DNA of 64,000 nucleotides from Streptomyces albireticuli (GCF_002192455.1 NZ_CP021744.1:3068001-3132000); one strand, 5' to 3'. Shown: positions 42,732 through 52,691, counted from the first letter of the stretch. Notes: generated by a model from the sequence alone, not told the origin. Translations and numbers: made by a program.

Positions 42732-43988
42732 GTGCCGACGACGACATCACACCCCCCGCGGCTCGCCGCGGCGGGACGCTACGGAGCCGCCCTCGCGGCG
42801 ACCGCCTCGCTGCTCCTCCCGCTGATGACCGCCGCGCCCGCCCACGCCGACAATCCGGCCGACGGCAAGGGCGCCCCCAAGGTTCCGCCCGCTCAGATGT
42901 CCACGGTGGGCGGCGAGTTGCTGGGCAAACCCGGGCCGCAGGTGCGGCGCGGGCCCGGCGCCCCCCAGCTGCCCAAGGATCTCAGCGGCCGCTCCTGGCT
43001 GGTGGCCGACGCCGAGTCCGGTGAGATCCTCGCCGCGAACAACGCCCACTGGCGGCTGCCCCCGGCCTCCACCCTCAAGATGCTCTTCGCCGACACGGTG
43101 CTGCCGAAGCTGCCCCGCGACCAGACCCACAAGGTGGTGCCCTCGGACCTCGCGGGCATGGGCGCGGGCAGCAGCGCCGTGGGGGTCAAGGAGGGCTCCT
43201 CCTACTCCGTCCACGACCTGTGGCTGGGCGTCTTCCTGCGCTCCGGGAACGACGCGGTGCGGGTGCTGTCGGCCATGAACGGCGGCGTCCCGCGCACCGT
43301 CAAGGACATGCAGGCGCACGCGGAGGACCTCCAGGCGAAGGACACCCACGTCGTCACCCCCGACGGGTACGACGCCGACGGGCAGGTCTCCAGCGCCTAC
43401 GACCTGACGCTGTTCGCCCGCTCCGGCCTCCAGAAGGCGGACTTCCGGGAGTACTGCGCCACGGTCTCGGCGAAGTTCCCGGGCGAGGAGAAGCCCGGCA
43501 AGAAGCGGGACAGCTTCGCCATCGTGAACACCAACCGGCTGCTGACCGGCGAGGGCATGCCCAAGGGCGAGCCCTACAAGGGCATGGCCGGCGTGAAGAA
43601 CGGCTCCACGACCAACGCGGGCAACACCTTCACCGGGGTGGCTCAGCACGACGGCCGCAAGCTCCTGGTCACGGTGATGAACCCGGAGACGGCCGAGCCG
43701 CACCGGGTGTACACCGAGGCCCGCGAGCTCCTCGACTGGGGCTTCGAGGCGGCCGGCCACGTCCAGCCGGTCGGCGTCCTGGTGCCCCCCAGGGGCGCGG
43801 CGGACAAGCCCGGCGACGGCCGGGCCGACCAGGCCACGCAGCACGCCCAGGCGTCCGTCGCGGGCTCCGGCGGCGGCATGTGGACGGCCGTCGGGATCGC
43901 GGGGGCGGCGCTGGTGGTGCTGGCCGTGGGCGGGTTCGTGGTGCACCGCAGGCACCCGCTGCCGGACCGCGTGCGGCGGCGCGGCTGA
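42732..43988 (+). CDS. D-alanyl-D-alanine carboxypeptidase (PBP, peptidase S11)
   Basis: 418 residues from GTG 42732. Signal peptide cleaved after APAHA, catalytic SxxK is Ser113-Thr-Leu-Lys116, SxN is SGN in LRSGNDAV, and the third box reads KNG (VKNGSTTNAG) instead of the usual KTG. A Gly/Ala linker and one C-terminal transmembrane helix with a short basic tail anchor it in the membrane. It trims the terminal D-Ala of peptidoglycan pentapeptides. No clear ribosome site precedes the GTG. Confidence 0.88.
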   Translation: MPTTTSHPPRLAAAGRYGAALAATASLLLPLMTAAPAHADNPADGKGAPKVPPAQMSTVGGELLGKPGPQVRRGPGAPQLPKDLSGRSWLVADAESGEILAANNAHWRLPPASTLKMLFADTVLPKLPRDQTHKVVPSDLAGMGAGSSAVGVKEGSSYSVHDLWLGVFLRSGNDAVRVLSAMNGGVPRTVKDMQAHAEDLQAKDTHVVTPDGYDADGQVSSAYDLTLFARSGLQKADFREYCATVSAKFPGEEKPGKKRDSFAIVNTNRLLTGEGMPKGEPYKGMAGVKNGSTTNAGNTFTGVAQHDGRKLLVTVMNPETAEPHRVYTEARELLDWGFEAAGHVQPVGVLVPPRGAADKPGDGRADQATQHAQASVAGSGGGMWTAVGIAGAALVVLAVGGFVVHRRHPLPDRVRRRG

Positions 43989-43998
43989 GCGCGCGGCG

Positions 43999-44931
43999 TC
44001 ACCGGTCGGCGGGCGGGCGGGACTCCTTCCCGTCCGCCGACTCCGGTCCGTCCGCCGGCTCCTTCCCGTCCGCCGTTCCCTGCCCGTCCGCCGACTTCGA
44101 CGGCGTGGCGCTCCACGCCGCGCAGAACAGCGTCAGCTTCGCCGTGAAGTTGATCCACAGCAGCAGCGCGATCGGCGTACCGAACGCCCCGTACATGCTC
44201 TTCGCCGCGACCCCCTGGAGATAGCTGCTGAGCAGCAGCTTCAGCAGCTCGAAGCCGACCGCGCCGAGCAGCGCCCCGACCACGAGCCGGCGGCGCGGCG
44301 GCAGCACGCCGGGCAGCCGGGACAGGACGTAGAGCATCAGCAGGAAATCGGCGAGCACGGCGATGCAGAAGCCCGCCGCCGTCAGCAGCCCGCCGACGCC
44401 GTCCAGACCCGTCCGGTCGACGACCCAGCCGACGGCCGCGGTGGCGAACGCCGAGCAGGCGAAGGAGAGCAGGGCGACCCCGCCGAGGCCCAGCAGCACC
44501 GCCCCGTCCTTGAGCTTGAGGAGGACGGGGTTGCCGGGGCTCTCCTCCTTCTCCCAGACGGCGCGCAGGCACTCGCGCAGGGAGCCGATCCAGCCGAGGC
44601 CGGTGAAGAACAGCAGGGCGCCGGCGACGACCCCGACGGTGCCGGCGTTGTCGACGAGCCCGCTGAGGTCGAGCTGGCCGGAGATGCCGGGCACCTGCTC
44701 GGCGAGCTTCTGCTCCAGCTCATGCATCTGCTGCTTGCTGAGGACCGCCGCGCCGATCGCCGCACCCACTGTGACCAGCGGAAACAGCGAAAGGAAGCTG
44801 GTGAAGGTGATCGCGGCGGCCAGCCGGGTCCACTTCACCCGGTCCAGGGTCTCGTAGGAGCGCCACGCGTGGGTGCGCATCAGCCGGGCGATCACGGGCC
44901 CGATCCCCGGCAGCCGGGTCAGCCATTCCAT
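43999..44931 (-). CDS. YihY/virulence factor BrkB family membrane protein
   Basis: 310 residues with about six membrane helices and the YihY pattern (RLAAAITFTSFLSLFPLVTVGAAIGAAVL; SLRECLRAVWEKEESPG; SMYGAFGTPIALLLWINFTAKLTLF). The C-terminal tail contains a repeated SADG(Q/K/P) acidic element. ATG at 44931 has AGGTG six bases upstream; a GTG at 44940 is an alternative. Function unsettled in the family, once called ribonuclease BN in error. It converges with the carboxypeptidase gene. Confidence 0.88.
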   Translation of the reverse strand: MEWLTRLPGIGPVIARLMRTHAWRSYETLDRVKWTRLAAAITFTSFLSLFPLVTVGAAIGAAVLSKQQMHELEQKLAEQVPGISGQLDLSGLVDNAGTVGVVAGALLFFTGLGWIGSLRECLRAVWEKEESPGNPVLLKLKDGAVLLGLGGVALLSFACSAFATAAVGWVVDRTGLDGVGGLLTAAGFCIAVLADFLLMLYVLSRLPGVLPPRRRLVVGALLGAVGFELLKLLLSSYLQGVAAKSMYGAFGTPIALLLWINFTAKLTLFCAAWSATPSKSADGQGTADGKEPADGPESADGKESRPPADR

Positions 44932-45024
44932 GGTCAACACCTACCATCCACGGGCCCTCGCGGGCGTCCACGGGCGGCTGTACGCCTACCCGGCGGGGCG
45001 CCGGGCACGCGCGGTGACCAGGGG

Positions 45025-45621
45025 CTACCGGGAGGCGGCGGGCGGGCGCGTGGCGCCCGGCTGGCGCGGTACGGCGGACGCGGGGTCGCCGTCCTCGCCG
45101 TCCGCGAAGGGGTACTCGCGCTCCAGCCGCCATACGCCGTCGGCGCCCTGCTCGTAGAGGGCGAAGCCGGTGATCGTCCAGGCGGCCTCGAACTCCGCGA
45201 GCTCCTCGAACGCCCGGTCCATGGCCTCCTCGGCGATGCCGTGGGCGATGGTGACGTGCGGGTGGTAGGGGAACTGGAGCTCGCGGGCGACGGGCCCGGA
45301 GGCGTCCCGGACGCGCTTCTGGAGCCAGGCGCAGGAGGAGGCGCCCTCGACCACGTTGACGTAGACCACGGGCGAGAGCGGGCGGAAGGTGCCGGTCCCG
45401 GACAGGCGCATCCGGAACGGGCGGCCGAGCGCCGCGACCCCGGCGAGGTGCTCCTCGATGGCGGGCAGCGACGAGTCGTCGACCTCGGTGGGCGGCAGGA
45501 GGGTGACGTGCGTGGGGATGCCGTGCGCGTGCGGGTCGCCGAAGCCCTCGCGGCGCTTCTGGAGGAAGCTGCCGTAAGGCTCCGGGACCGCGATCGAAAC
45601 GCCGAGCGTTACGGTCCCCAC
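45025..45621 (-). CDS. 2'-5' RNA ligase family (2H phosphoesterase)
   Basis: 198 residues from GTG 45621, with GGAGGG eight bases ahead. Two HxT motifs define the 2H fold: HVTLLPPT (about 37-44) and HVTIAHG (about 120-126). Members act on 2'-5' or cyclic phosphodiester bonds in RNA or nucleotides. The C-terminus is Ala/Pro-rich. It lies between YihY and trpS, all on the minus strand, but the gaps suggest separate transcripts. Confidence 0.85.
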   Translation of the reverse strand: MGTVTLGVSIAVPEPYGSFLQKRREGFGDPHAHGIPTHVTLLPPTEVDDSSLPAIEEHLAGVAALGRPFRMRLSGTGTFRPLSPVVYVNVVEGASSCAWLQKRVRDASGPVARELQFPYHPHVTIAHGIAEEAMDRAFEELAEFEAAWTITGFALYEQGADGVWRLEREYPFADGEDGDPASAVPRQPGATRPPAASR

Positions 45622-45750
45622 TGCGTTCTCCCTCCTGTGCGCCTGTAAGTCCCCGTGGCCAGTGTGACGGCTGTGCCACACCTGGTGCCAGGTTCGCTGG
45701 TCCCGTGCGCGCGGGGCCCTGGGTCCCGCGCGCACGCCCCGGTACGTCGG

Positions 45751-46776
<1,026 letters not shown>

Positions 46777-46866
46777 TCAGGTGCCGCGACGGACTCGGTC
46801 CGGCGGTGCGGGCGAGGTAGTAGAAAGCTCGGTAACAGCATGCCCGTACAGCGAACGGAGCACACG

Positions 46867-48069
46867 GTGACATCCACGGAACGCGGCATCGCCGCCGCCG
46901 AGGCCCACAGCGCGCACAACTACCACCCGTTGCCGGTCGTCGTCGCCTACGCGGAAGGTGCGTGGATGACCGATGTCGAGGGCCGCCGCTATCTCGACAT
47001 GCTGGCCGGCTACTCGGCGCTCAACTTCGGGCACGGCAACCGCCGGCTGATCAACGCGGCCAAGGCGCAGCTCGATCGGGTGACTCTCACCTCGCGCGCC
47101 TTCCACCACGACCGCTTCGCGGAGTTCTGCGCGGAGCTCGCCGCGCTGTGCGGCAAGGACATGGTGCTGCCGATGAACACCGGCGCGGAGGCGGTCGAGA
47201 CGGCCGTCAAGACCGCCCGGAAGTGGGGCTACCGCGTCAAGGGCGTGCCGGACGGCCGGGCGAAGATCATCGTGGCCGACAACAACTTCCACGGCCGCAC
47301 CACCACGATCATCAGCTTCTCGACGGACGAGGAGGCCCGCGCGGACTACGGCCCGTACACCCCCGGCTTCGAGATCGTCCCCTACGGCGACCTCGCCGCG
47401 CTGGAGGCGGCCGTCGACGAGGACACGGTGGCGGTGCTGCTGGAGCCCATCCAGGGCGAGGCCGGGGTGCTCGTACCGCCGCCCGGCTACCTGCGCGGGG
47501 TCCGGCGGCTGACGGCCGAGCGCGGGGTGCTGTTCATCGCCGACGAGATCCAGTCCGGCCTGGGCCGCACGGGCCGGACCTTCGCCTGCGACCACGAGGA
47601 CGTGGTCCCCGACATGTACGTCCTCGGCAAGGCGCTCGGCGGCGGCGTGGTCCCCGTGTCGGCCGTGGTGGCCTCCGCCGACGTCCTCGGCGTGTACCGC
47701 CCCGGCGAGCACGGCTCGACGTTCGGCGGGAACCCGCTCGCCTGCGCGGTGGCCCTGGAGGTCGTGGCGATGCTGCGCTCCGGCGAGTTCCAGCAGCGGG
47801 CCACGGAGCTCGGCGAGCACCTGCACCAGGAGCTCGGGCTGCTGGTGGGCGGCGGCGCGGTGGAGGCGGTGCGCGGGCGCGGGCTGTGGGCCGGGGTCGA
47901 CATCGCCCCGGCGAAGGGGACCGGGCGGCAGATCTCGGAGCGGCTGATGGACCGGCGGGTGCTGGTGAAGGACACGCACGGGTCGACGATCCGGATCGCG
48001 CCGCCGCTGGTGATCAGCAAGGAGGATCTGGACTGGGGGCTGGATCAGCTGCGGGCGGTTCTGGCCTGA
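46867..48069 (+). CDS. rocD: Ornithine aminotransferase
   Basis: 400 residues, class III PLP aminotransferase. It moves the delta-amino group of L-ornithine to 2-oxoglutarate, giving glutamate-5-semialdehyde. Markers: YSALNFGHGNRRLINAAKAQLD, EAVETAVKTARKWGY, EPIQGEAGVLVPP, DEIQSGLGRTG and the PLP Lys in LGKALGGGVVP. GTG 46867 is preferred for the GGAG seven bases upstream; ATG 46840 would add nine residues. Divergent from trpS. Confidence 0.9.
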   Translation: MTSTERGIAAAEAHSAHNYHPLPVVVAYAEGAWMTDVEGRRYLDMLAGYSALNFGHGNRRLINAAKAQLDRVTLTSRAFHHDRFAEFCAELAALCGKDMVLPMNTGAEAVETAVKTARKWGYRVKGVPDGRAKIIVADNNFHGRTTTIISFSTDEEARADYGPYTPGFEIVPYGDLAALEAAVDEDTVAVLLEPIQGEAGVLVPPPGYLRGVRRLTAERGVLFIADEIQSGLGRTGRTFACDHEDVVPDMYVLGKALGGGVVPVSAVVASADVLGVYRPGEHGSTFGGNPLACAVALEVVAMLRSGEFQQRATELGEHLHQELGLLVGGGAVEAVRGRGLWAGVDIAPAKGTGRQISERLMDRRVLVKDTHGSTIRIAPPLVISKEDLDWGLDQLRAVLA

Positions 48070-48094
48070 CGGGTGTCCGGGCGGGGTGGGGGCG

Positions 48095-48336
48095 GTGGGG
48101 GGGGGGCCGCTGCGCGGGGCTTTGTCCCCGCCCCGCCCCTTCCCGAACCGGGGCTCCGCCCCGGACCCCGGTCCTCAAGCTCCCCCAGCTACCGCTGGGA
48201 GGTGCCCCCAGACGGGCTGAAAATCAGCCCGTCCGGCGCTTGAGGACACCGCGCGTCAGCGCGGAAGGGGGCCTGGGGGCGAAGCCCCCAGTTACGGGAA
48301 GGGGCGGGTAGGGGACAACGCCCCGCGCAGCGGCGG
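48095..48336. repeat. GC-rich intergenic repeat, copy F, with hairpin
   Basis: Complete copy of the family. It starts with GCTGCGCGGGGCTTTGTCC, has the 31-bp module (48181-48211), then a GACGGGCTGA-AAA-TCAGCCCGTC hairpin (48211-48233), then the reverse-complement outer arm ending GGGACAACGCCCCGCGCAGC. The ends are inverted, so the unit is a long palindrome between convergent genes. Confidence 0.8.
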
Positions 48337-49521
48337 TCAGACGATCACGTGCGGGACGAAGCGCGCGTAGCCGTCCGTCACCAGCCCCGCGGACTCCCGT
48401 ATCCCCAGCCCCGCCGGCTCCTCCCCCACCACCCACGCCCCCAGCACCACATGGTTCCCGTCGAAGGCCGGCAGCGGGGCCAGCCCCTGGTAGCAGCACG
48501 GCTCGTCCCGCGGCGTGGGGTCGCCGCCGGCCGGATGCACCGTGACGCCGGCACCCTCGCGGCCGAGCAGCGGCTTCGCGACCCAGCCGGTGGTCGAGGC
48601 CAGTTCGCGCGGGCCGTCGAGGTAGGCGGGCACGAGGTTCGGGTGACCGGGGTAGAGCTCCCAGAGCACGGCCAGCAGGGCCTTGTTGGACAGCAGCATC
48701 TTCCAGGCGGGCTCGATCCACAGCGTGGAACCCGTACCGCCGCCGTTGTCGAGGGTGTCCAGGGCGTACGGCCCGAAGCGGTCGGTGGCCAGCCACTCCC
48801 AGGGGTAGAGCTTGAAGCAGGCCCGGACGAAGCCGTAGCGGTCGTCGACGAAGCGGCCGGAGACCCGGTCCCAGCCGATGTCCTCCATGGAGACGGCCCG
48901 GGTCGCGAGGCCGGCCTGCTCGGCGGTCTCGCGCAGGTAGGCGACCGTCATCAGGTCCTCGCCGAGCTCGTCGCCGGCCGAGTGGGCGAAGTGCAGCGGC
49001 GCGCCCGGGGGCAGCAGGTGCGCCTGCCGCCGCCAGGCGTCGACGAGCCGCTCGTGGAGGGAGTTCCACTGGTCATGACCGGGGAATCGTTCCTCCATCC
49101 AGAACCACTGGGCGCTCGCGGCCTCCACCAGCGAGGTCGGGGTGTCGGCGTTGTACTCCAGCAGGGTGGCCGGGCCCGTGCCGTCGTAGCGCAGGTCGAA
49201 GCGGCCGTAGACGGTGGGGAGTTCGGCGCGCCGGTGCCAGGACTCGGTGATCAGGGCCGCCAGCCGGGGGTCGGTGATCCCGAGGTCGGCGAGGCGCTCG
49301 TGCTCGACGAGGTGCGCGGCGGCGGCCAGGCACATCCCGTGCAGCTCGGCCACGGTCTCCTCCAGCGCCTCGACCTCGGCGAGCGGGAAGGAGTAGTACG
49401 CGCTCTCGTCCCAGTACGGGCGCAGGGAGCCGTCCGGGTGGCGGGTGAGGGGATAGATGACGCCCTGCTCCTCGACCGTGGCCTGCCAGCCGGGGCGCGG
49501 GGCGAGGCGGTGCCGCTCCAT
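48337..49521 (-). CDS. Glutathionylspermidine synthase-like ATP-grasp protein
   Basis: 394 residues of the YgiC/GspS C-terminal family: MERHRLAPRPGWQATVEEQGVIY..., YWDESAYYSFPLAEVEALEE, TLLEYNADTPTSLVEAA, and the ATP-grasp end SNKALLAVLWELYPGHPNLVPA ... GWVAKPLLGREGAGV. No amidase domain is present. Actinobacteria lack glutathionylspermidine, so it probably joins another amine and carboxylate. It is coupled with the lipoprotein gene six bases upstream, the same pairing as ygiB-ygiC. Confidence 0.82.
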   Translation of the reverse strand: MERHRLAPRPGWQATVEEQGVIYPLTRHPDGSLRPYWDESAYYSFPLAEVEALEETVAELHGMCLAAAAHLVEHERLADLGITDPRLAALITESWHRRAELPTVYGRFDLRYDGTGPATLLEYNADTPTSLVEAASAQWFWMEERFPGHDQWNSLHERLVDAWRRQAHLLPPGAPLHFAHSAGDELGEDLMTVAYLRETAEQAGLATRAVSMEDIGWDRVSGRFVDDRYGFVRACFKLYPWEWLATDRFGPYALDTLDNGGGTGSTLWIEPAWKMLLSNKALLAVLWELYPGHPNLVPAYLDGPRELASTTGWVAKPLLGREGAGVTVHPAGGDPTPRDEPCCYQGLAPLPAFDGNHVVLGAWVVGEEPAGLGIRESAGLVTDGYARFVPHVIV

Positions 49522-49527
49522 CCGCGG

Positions 49528-49875
49528 TCAGCCGCCGCTCGAACCGGAGCCGGAGCAGCCGAAGCCGCCGCGGTCGACGGCCTGGCTCTTGCTGAAGGTG
49601 CCGCTGTCGGCGTAGCCGCCGGACTTCCCGGAGCCGTAGTACCAGCGGGCGGAGGACGAGCCGCCGCCGCTGCCACCGCTCCCGCTCCCGCTGCCGCCGC
49701 TCCTGCACGCCTTGGAGTCCAGGACGCGGTAGCCGCGGGCGGCGTCGTAGCTCTTGGGATCGACGCAGCGCTTGTCGGGTTCGGAGCCGCAGGAGGTCAG
49801 GGCGGCGGCGAGGGCGCCCATGCCGCCGAGTATCACCGTGGACGAGCGGAGCCGGCGTTTCGTCTTTTCTGCCAT
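49528..49875 (-). CDS. Lipoprotein with Gly/Ser-rich linker (YgiB-like partner)
   Basis: 115-residue lipoprotein. Basic N-terminus, hydrophobic STVILGGMGALAAAL and lipobox LTSC. The mature part contains a short N-terminal module (DKRCVDPKSYDAARGYRVLDSKAC), a Gly/Ser run, then RWYYGSGKSGGYADSGTFSKSQAVDRGGFG, similar to the end of YgiB/DUF1190 proteins. It begins the two-gene unit with the ATP-grasp gene; envelope role not known. Confidence 0.75.
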   Translation of the reverse strand: MAEKTKRRLRSSTVILGGMGALAAALTSCGSEPDKRCVDPKSYDAARGYRVLDSKACRSGGSGSGSGGSGGGSSSARWYYGSGKSGGYADSGTFSKSQAVDRGGFGCSGSGSSGG

Positions 49876-50078
49876 CTGGTTCTGACCCCCGTCAGCTGAA
49901 CTGGACTCGCGGAAACGGGTTCACCCTAGGGGGCGGCCGCGTGGGGGTACGGGCCTGGGGGTTTCCCCTGTCCGCCCCTTCCCGCTTTGTCGCCGGACGC
50001 CGGACGGGCCCCGATTCGCCGGGCCGGGTCCGGCGGCCGGTTCCCGGGGAACCCGGCCGCCGGGCCTACAGTCGACGC

Positions 50079-50930
50079 GTGCTCCTCGGGATGTTCTGCG
50101 CGCTCGGTTCCGCGGTCTGCTTCGGCACCGCGTCCGTCCTCCAGGCCGTCGCCGCCCGCGCCTCCGCCCCCGGCACCGGCTCGGGCGTGGACCCCCTGCT
50201 GCTGTGGCGGGTGCTGCGGCAGTGGCGCTATCTGGCGGGGCTCGCGCTCGACGCGCTCGGCTTCGCCCTCGAACTCGTCGCGCTGCGGAACCTGCCCATC
50301 TACGCCGTGGGCGCGGCCCTGGCCGGGAGCCTCGCGGTGACCGCCGTGGTGGCGTCACGGGTGCTGCGGGTGCGGCTCCGCGGGGTGGAGTGGGCCGCGG
50401 TGGGCGTGGTGTGCGGCGGGCTGGCGCTGCTGGGCCTGGCCTCCGGCGCGGAGGGCGGCCTCACGGGCGGCCCGGCGCTGCGCTTCGGGGTGCTCGCCGT
50501 CGCGGCCGCGGTACTGCTGCTCGGCGCCGCGGCCGGCCGGCTGCCGGGGCGGGCGCGGGCGGCGGCCCTGGGGCTGGGCGCGGGCACCGGCTTCGGCGTG
50601 GTGGAGGTCGCCGTCCGCCTCCTCGACGACTTCTCACCCGGCGCGCTGCTCACGAACCCGGCCTCGTACGCCCTGCTGCTCGGCGGCGGCGCGGCGTTCC
50701 TCCTCCTCACATCGGCGCTCCAGCGCGGCTCGGTGACGGCGGCGACGGCGGGCATGGTCCTCGGCGAGACGCTGGGGCCTGCGGTGGCGGGGGTGGTGTG
50801 GCTGGGCGACCGGACGCGGGAGGGGTTGGAGCCGTTGGCTCTTCTGGGGTTCGGGGTGGCGGTGGTGGGGGCGCTGGGGTTGGCGCGGTTCGGGGAGGCG
50901 CCGGAGGGGGATGTGGGGCGGGTGGGTTGA
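50079..50930 (+). CDS. DMT-superfamily (EamA-like) membrane transporter
   Basis: 283-residue membrane protein with nine or ten hydrophobic segments and an internal repeat typical of EamA/DMT transporters (LLGMFCALGSAVCFGTASVLQAVAAR; SVTAATAGMVLGETLGPAVAGVVWLGDRT in the second half). The GTG at 50079 is preceded by TACAGT, a good -10 box, seven bases away, so the mRNA may begin at or near the start codon. Substrate unknown. Confidence 0.8.
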   Translation: MLLGMFCALGSAVCFGTASVLQAVAARASAPGTGSGVDPLLLWRVLRQWRYLAGLALDALGFALELVALRNLPIYAVGAALAGSLAVTAVVASRVLRVRLRGVEWAAVGVVCGGLALLGLASGAEGGLTGGPALRFGVLAVAAAVLLLGAAAGRLPGRARAAALGLGAGTGFGVVEVAVRLLDDFSPGALLTNPASYALLLGGGAAFLLLTSALQRGSVTAATAGMVLGETLGPAVAGVVWLGDRTREGLEPLALLGFGVAVVGALGLARFGEAPEGDVGRVG

Positions 50931-50996
50931 TCGGGCCGGGTGGGAGCGGGGTTGCCGCTGCGCGGGGCCTTTTCCCCACCCCGCCCTTTCCCGAAT

Positions 50997-51047
50997 GGCC
51001 TCGAACGCCGGCCAGGCTGAAGATCAGCCTGGCCGGCGTTCGAGGCC
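50997..51047. terminator. Perfect 24-bp-stem hairpin within repeat copy G
   Basis: Arms 50997-51020 and 51024-51047 are exact reverse complements around a 3-base AGA loop. It forms the centre of a full repeat copy (about 50945-51175) between the convergent DMT and MocR genes, and should be a strong bidirectional terminator. Confidence 0.85.
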
Positions 51048-51192
51048 ACCGCGCGTATGCGCGGAACGGGGGCCCGGGGGCTTGCCCCCGCCACGCGGCG
51101 GAGCCGCACATCGGATGCAGCGGGAAGGGGCGGGGTGGGGTGGGGAAAGGCCCCACGCAGCGGCCCGCACCCGCCCACCGCACCCAACCCCG

Positions 51193-52644
51193 TCAAACCC
51201 CCGGCGGCAACGACCGCACCAACGCCTCCAGCGCCCCCGCGAAAGCGTGGTCCGGCGGCGTCCCGTACCCCACGATCAGCCCGTCCTCGTTCGAGGACGC
51301 CGCCACCCCATCCCCGCGCCGGAACCGCGACAACCCCTCCAGCGCCAGCCCCTGCCACGCCGCCGCCTGGAGCGTCGCCCGCTCCGTGCCCGGCGGCAGG
51401 GCCAGGACCGCGTGGAGGCCTGCCGCGATGCCGGTGACGCGGATGTGCGGGGCGTGTTCGGCGAGTTCGGCGACCAGCTGGTCGCGGCGGCGCCGGTAGC
51501 GCTGGCGCATCGCGCGGACGTGGCGGTCGTACGCGCCGCTGGTGAGGAGTTCCGCGAGGGTCAGCTGGTCGAGGACGCCCGAGCTCCACTCCCCCGCCCG
51601 CTTCAGTGCCAGTACGTCGCCCACCAGGTGCTCCGGCAGCACCATCCACGACAGCCGCAGGCCGGGGGCGAGCGACTTGCTGGCCGTGCCGAAGTACACG
51701 ACGCGGTCGGGCGCGAGGCCCTGGAGGCAGCCGACGGGCTGGCGGTCGTAGCGGAACTCGCCGTCGTAGTCGTCCTCCAGGATCGTCCCGCCCGTGCGCA
51801 CGGCCCAGTCGACGACGGCGGCCCGCCGGTCGGGGTGCAGCGGCACGCCCGTGGGGAACTGGTGCGCGGGTGTGAGCAGCACCGCCCGTACGCCCCGGCG
51901 TTCCGCCAGGGCGGCGACGTCCGCGCCGAGCGGGTCGACGGTCAGTTCCGAGCGGCGCAGCCCGGCCCGTTCCAGCGCCTCGTGGTGGAACCGGAGCCCG
52001 TACTCCTCGACGCCCACCTCGCGGGTGCCGCGCCGCCGCAGCACCCGGCTGAGCAGCGAAAGCCCCTGGGTGAAGCCCGCGCACACCACGATCCGCTCCG
52101 GGTCGGTCCGCACGCCGCGGGCGCGGGCCAGGTAGTCGGCGAGGGCGGCCCGCAGTTCGGGTCGGCCGCGCTCGTCGACGTGGCCCAAGGCGTCGTTCGG
52201 GGCGGCCGCGAGGGCCCGCCGGGCGGCGGAGAGCCAGGCGGCGCGCGGGAAGGCGGAGACGTCCGCGGTGCCGGGCCGCAGGTCGTAGGCGGGCCGCCGG
52301 GCCGTGCGCGGCGGCGTGGAGCCGCGCTCGGGCGCGCGGGGCGCGGCGCGCGGTGCGACCCGGGTGCCGGAGCCCTGCCGGGCGGTGAGCCAGCCCTCGG
52401 CGACGAGCTCTCCGTAGGCGTCCGCGACGGTGTTCCGGGCCAGGCCCAGGTCGGCGGCGAGGGAGCGGGAGGACGGCAGCCGGGTGCCGGGGGCGAGCCG
52501 GCCGGTCCGTACGGCGTCGCGCAGAGCCCTGATCAGGCTCGCCCGGACCCCGCCCGGCCCGGTCAGGTCCAGGTGCAGGTCGGCGCCGGTACCGGGGTGC
52601 GGACCGGCGCCGGTCCCCGCCGAAGTGGCCCACGATCTCTCCAT
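51193..52644 (-). CDS. MocR/PdxR-family transcriptional regulator
   Basis: 483 residues. The GntR winged HTH is at about 35-100 (LIRALRDAVRTGRLAPGTRLPSSRSLAADLGLARNTVADAYGELVAEGWL). The rest is a fold type I aminotransferase-like domain with PLP Lys in YFGTASKSLAPGLRLSWM. MocR proteins sense PLP or amino compounds and regulate a neighbouring gene. It is divergent from the AhpD-like/PEP-mutase-like pair, its likely target. ATG at 52644. Confidence 0.9.
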   Translation of the reverse strand: MERSWATSAGTGAGPHPGTGADLHLDLTGPGGVRASLIRALRDAVRTGRLAPGTRLPSSRSLAADLGLARNTVADAYGELVAEGWLTARQGSGTRVAPRAAPRAPERGSTPPRTARRPAYDLRPGTADVSAFPRAAWLSAARRALAAAPNDALGHVDERGRPELRAALADYLARARGVRTDPERIVVCAGFTQGLSLLSRVLRRRGTREVGVEEYGLRFHHEALERAGLRRSELTVDPLGADVAALAERRGVRAVLLTPAHQFPTGVPLHPDRRAAVVDWAVRTGGTILEDDYDGEFRYDRQPVGCLQGLAPDRVVYFGTASKSLAPGLRLSWMVLPEHLVGDVLALKRAGEWSSGVLDQLTLAELLTSGAYDRHVRAMRQRYRRRRDQLVAELAEHAPHIRVTGIAAGLHAVLALPPGTERATLQAAAWQGLALEGLSRFRRGDGVAASSNEDGLIVGYGTPPDHAFAGALEALVRSLPPGV

Positions 52645-52673
52645 GGGAGTGGACCATACCGGTGGGCTATCCG

Positions 52674-52685
52674 AACCCTAGGGTT
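52674..52685. promoter_or_regulatory. AACCCTAGGGTT palindrome between MocR and its divergent neighbour
   Basis: Perfect 12-bp palindrome in the short divergent gap (47 bp between starts). TAGGGT (52679-52684) also fits a -10 box seven bases before the ATG at 52692, so a protein bound here would block that promoter. No ribosome site precedes the ATG, consistent with a leaderless mRNA. Confidence 0.5.
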
Positions 52686-52691
52686 GTTTCC

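Noticed and set aside
50300..52657. 785-residue minus-strand open frame spanning the MocR gene and the DMT gene
   Set aside because: Pro/Arg/Ala-rich shadow; the MocR aminotransferase-like frame and the DMT frame are both well supported.
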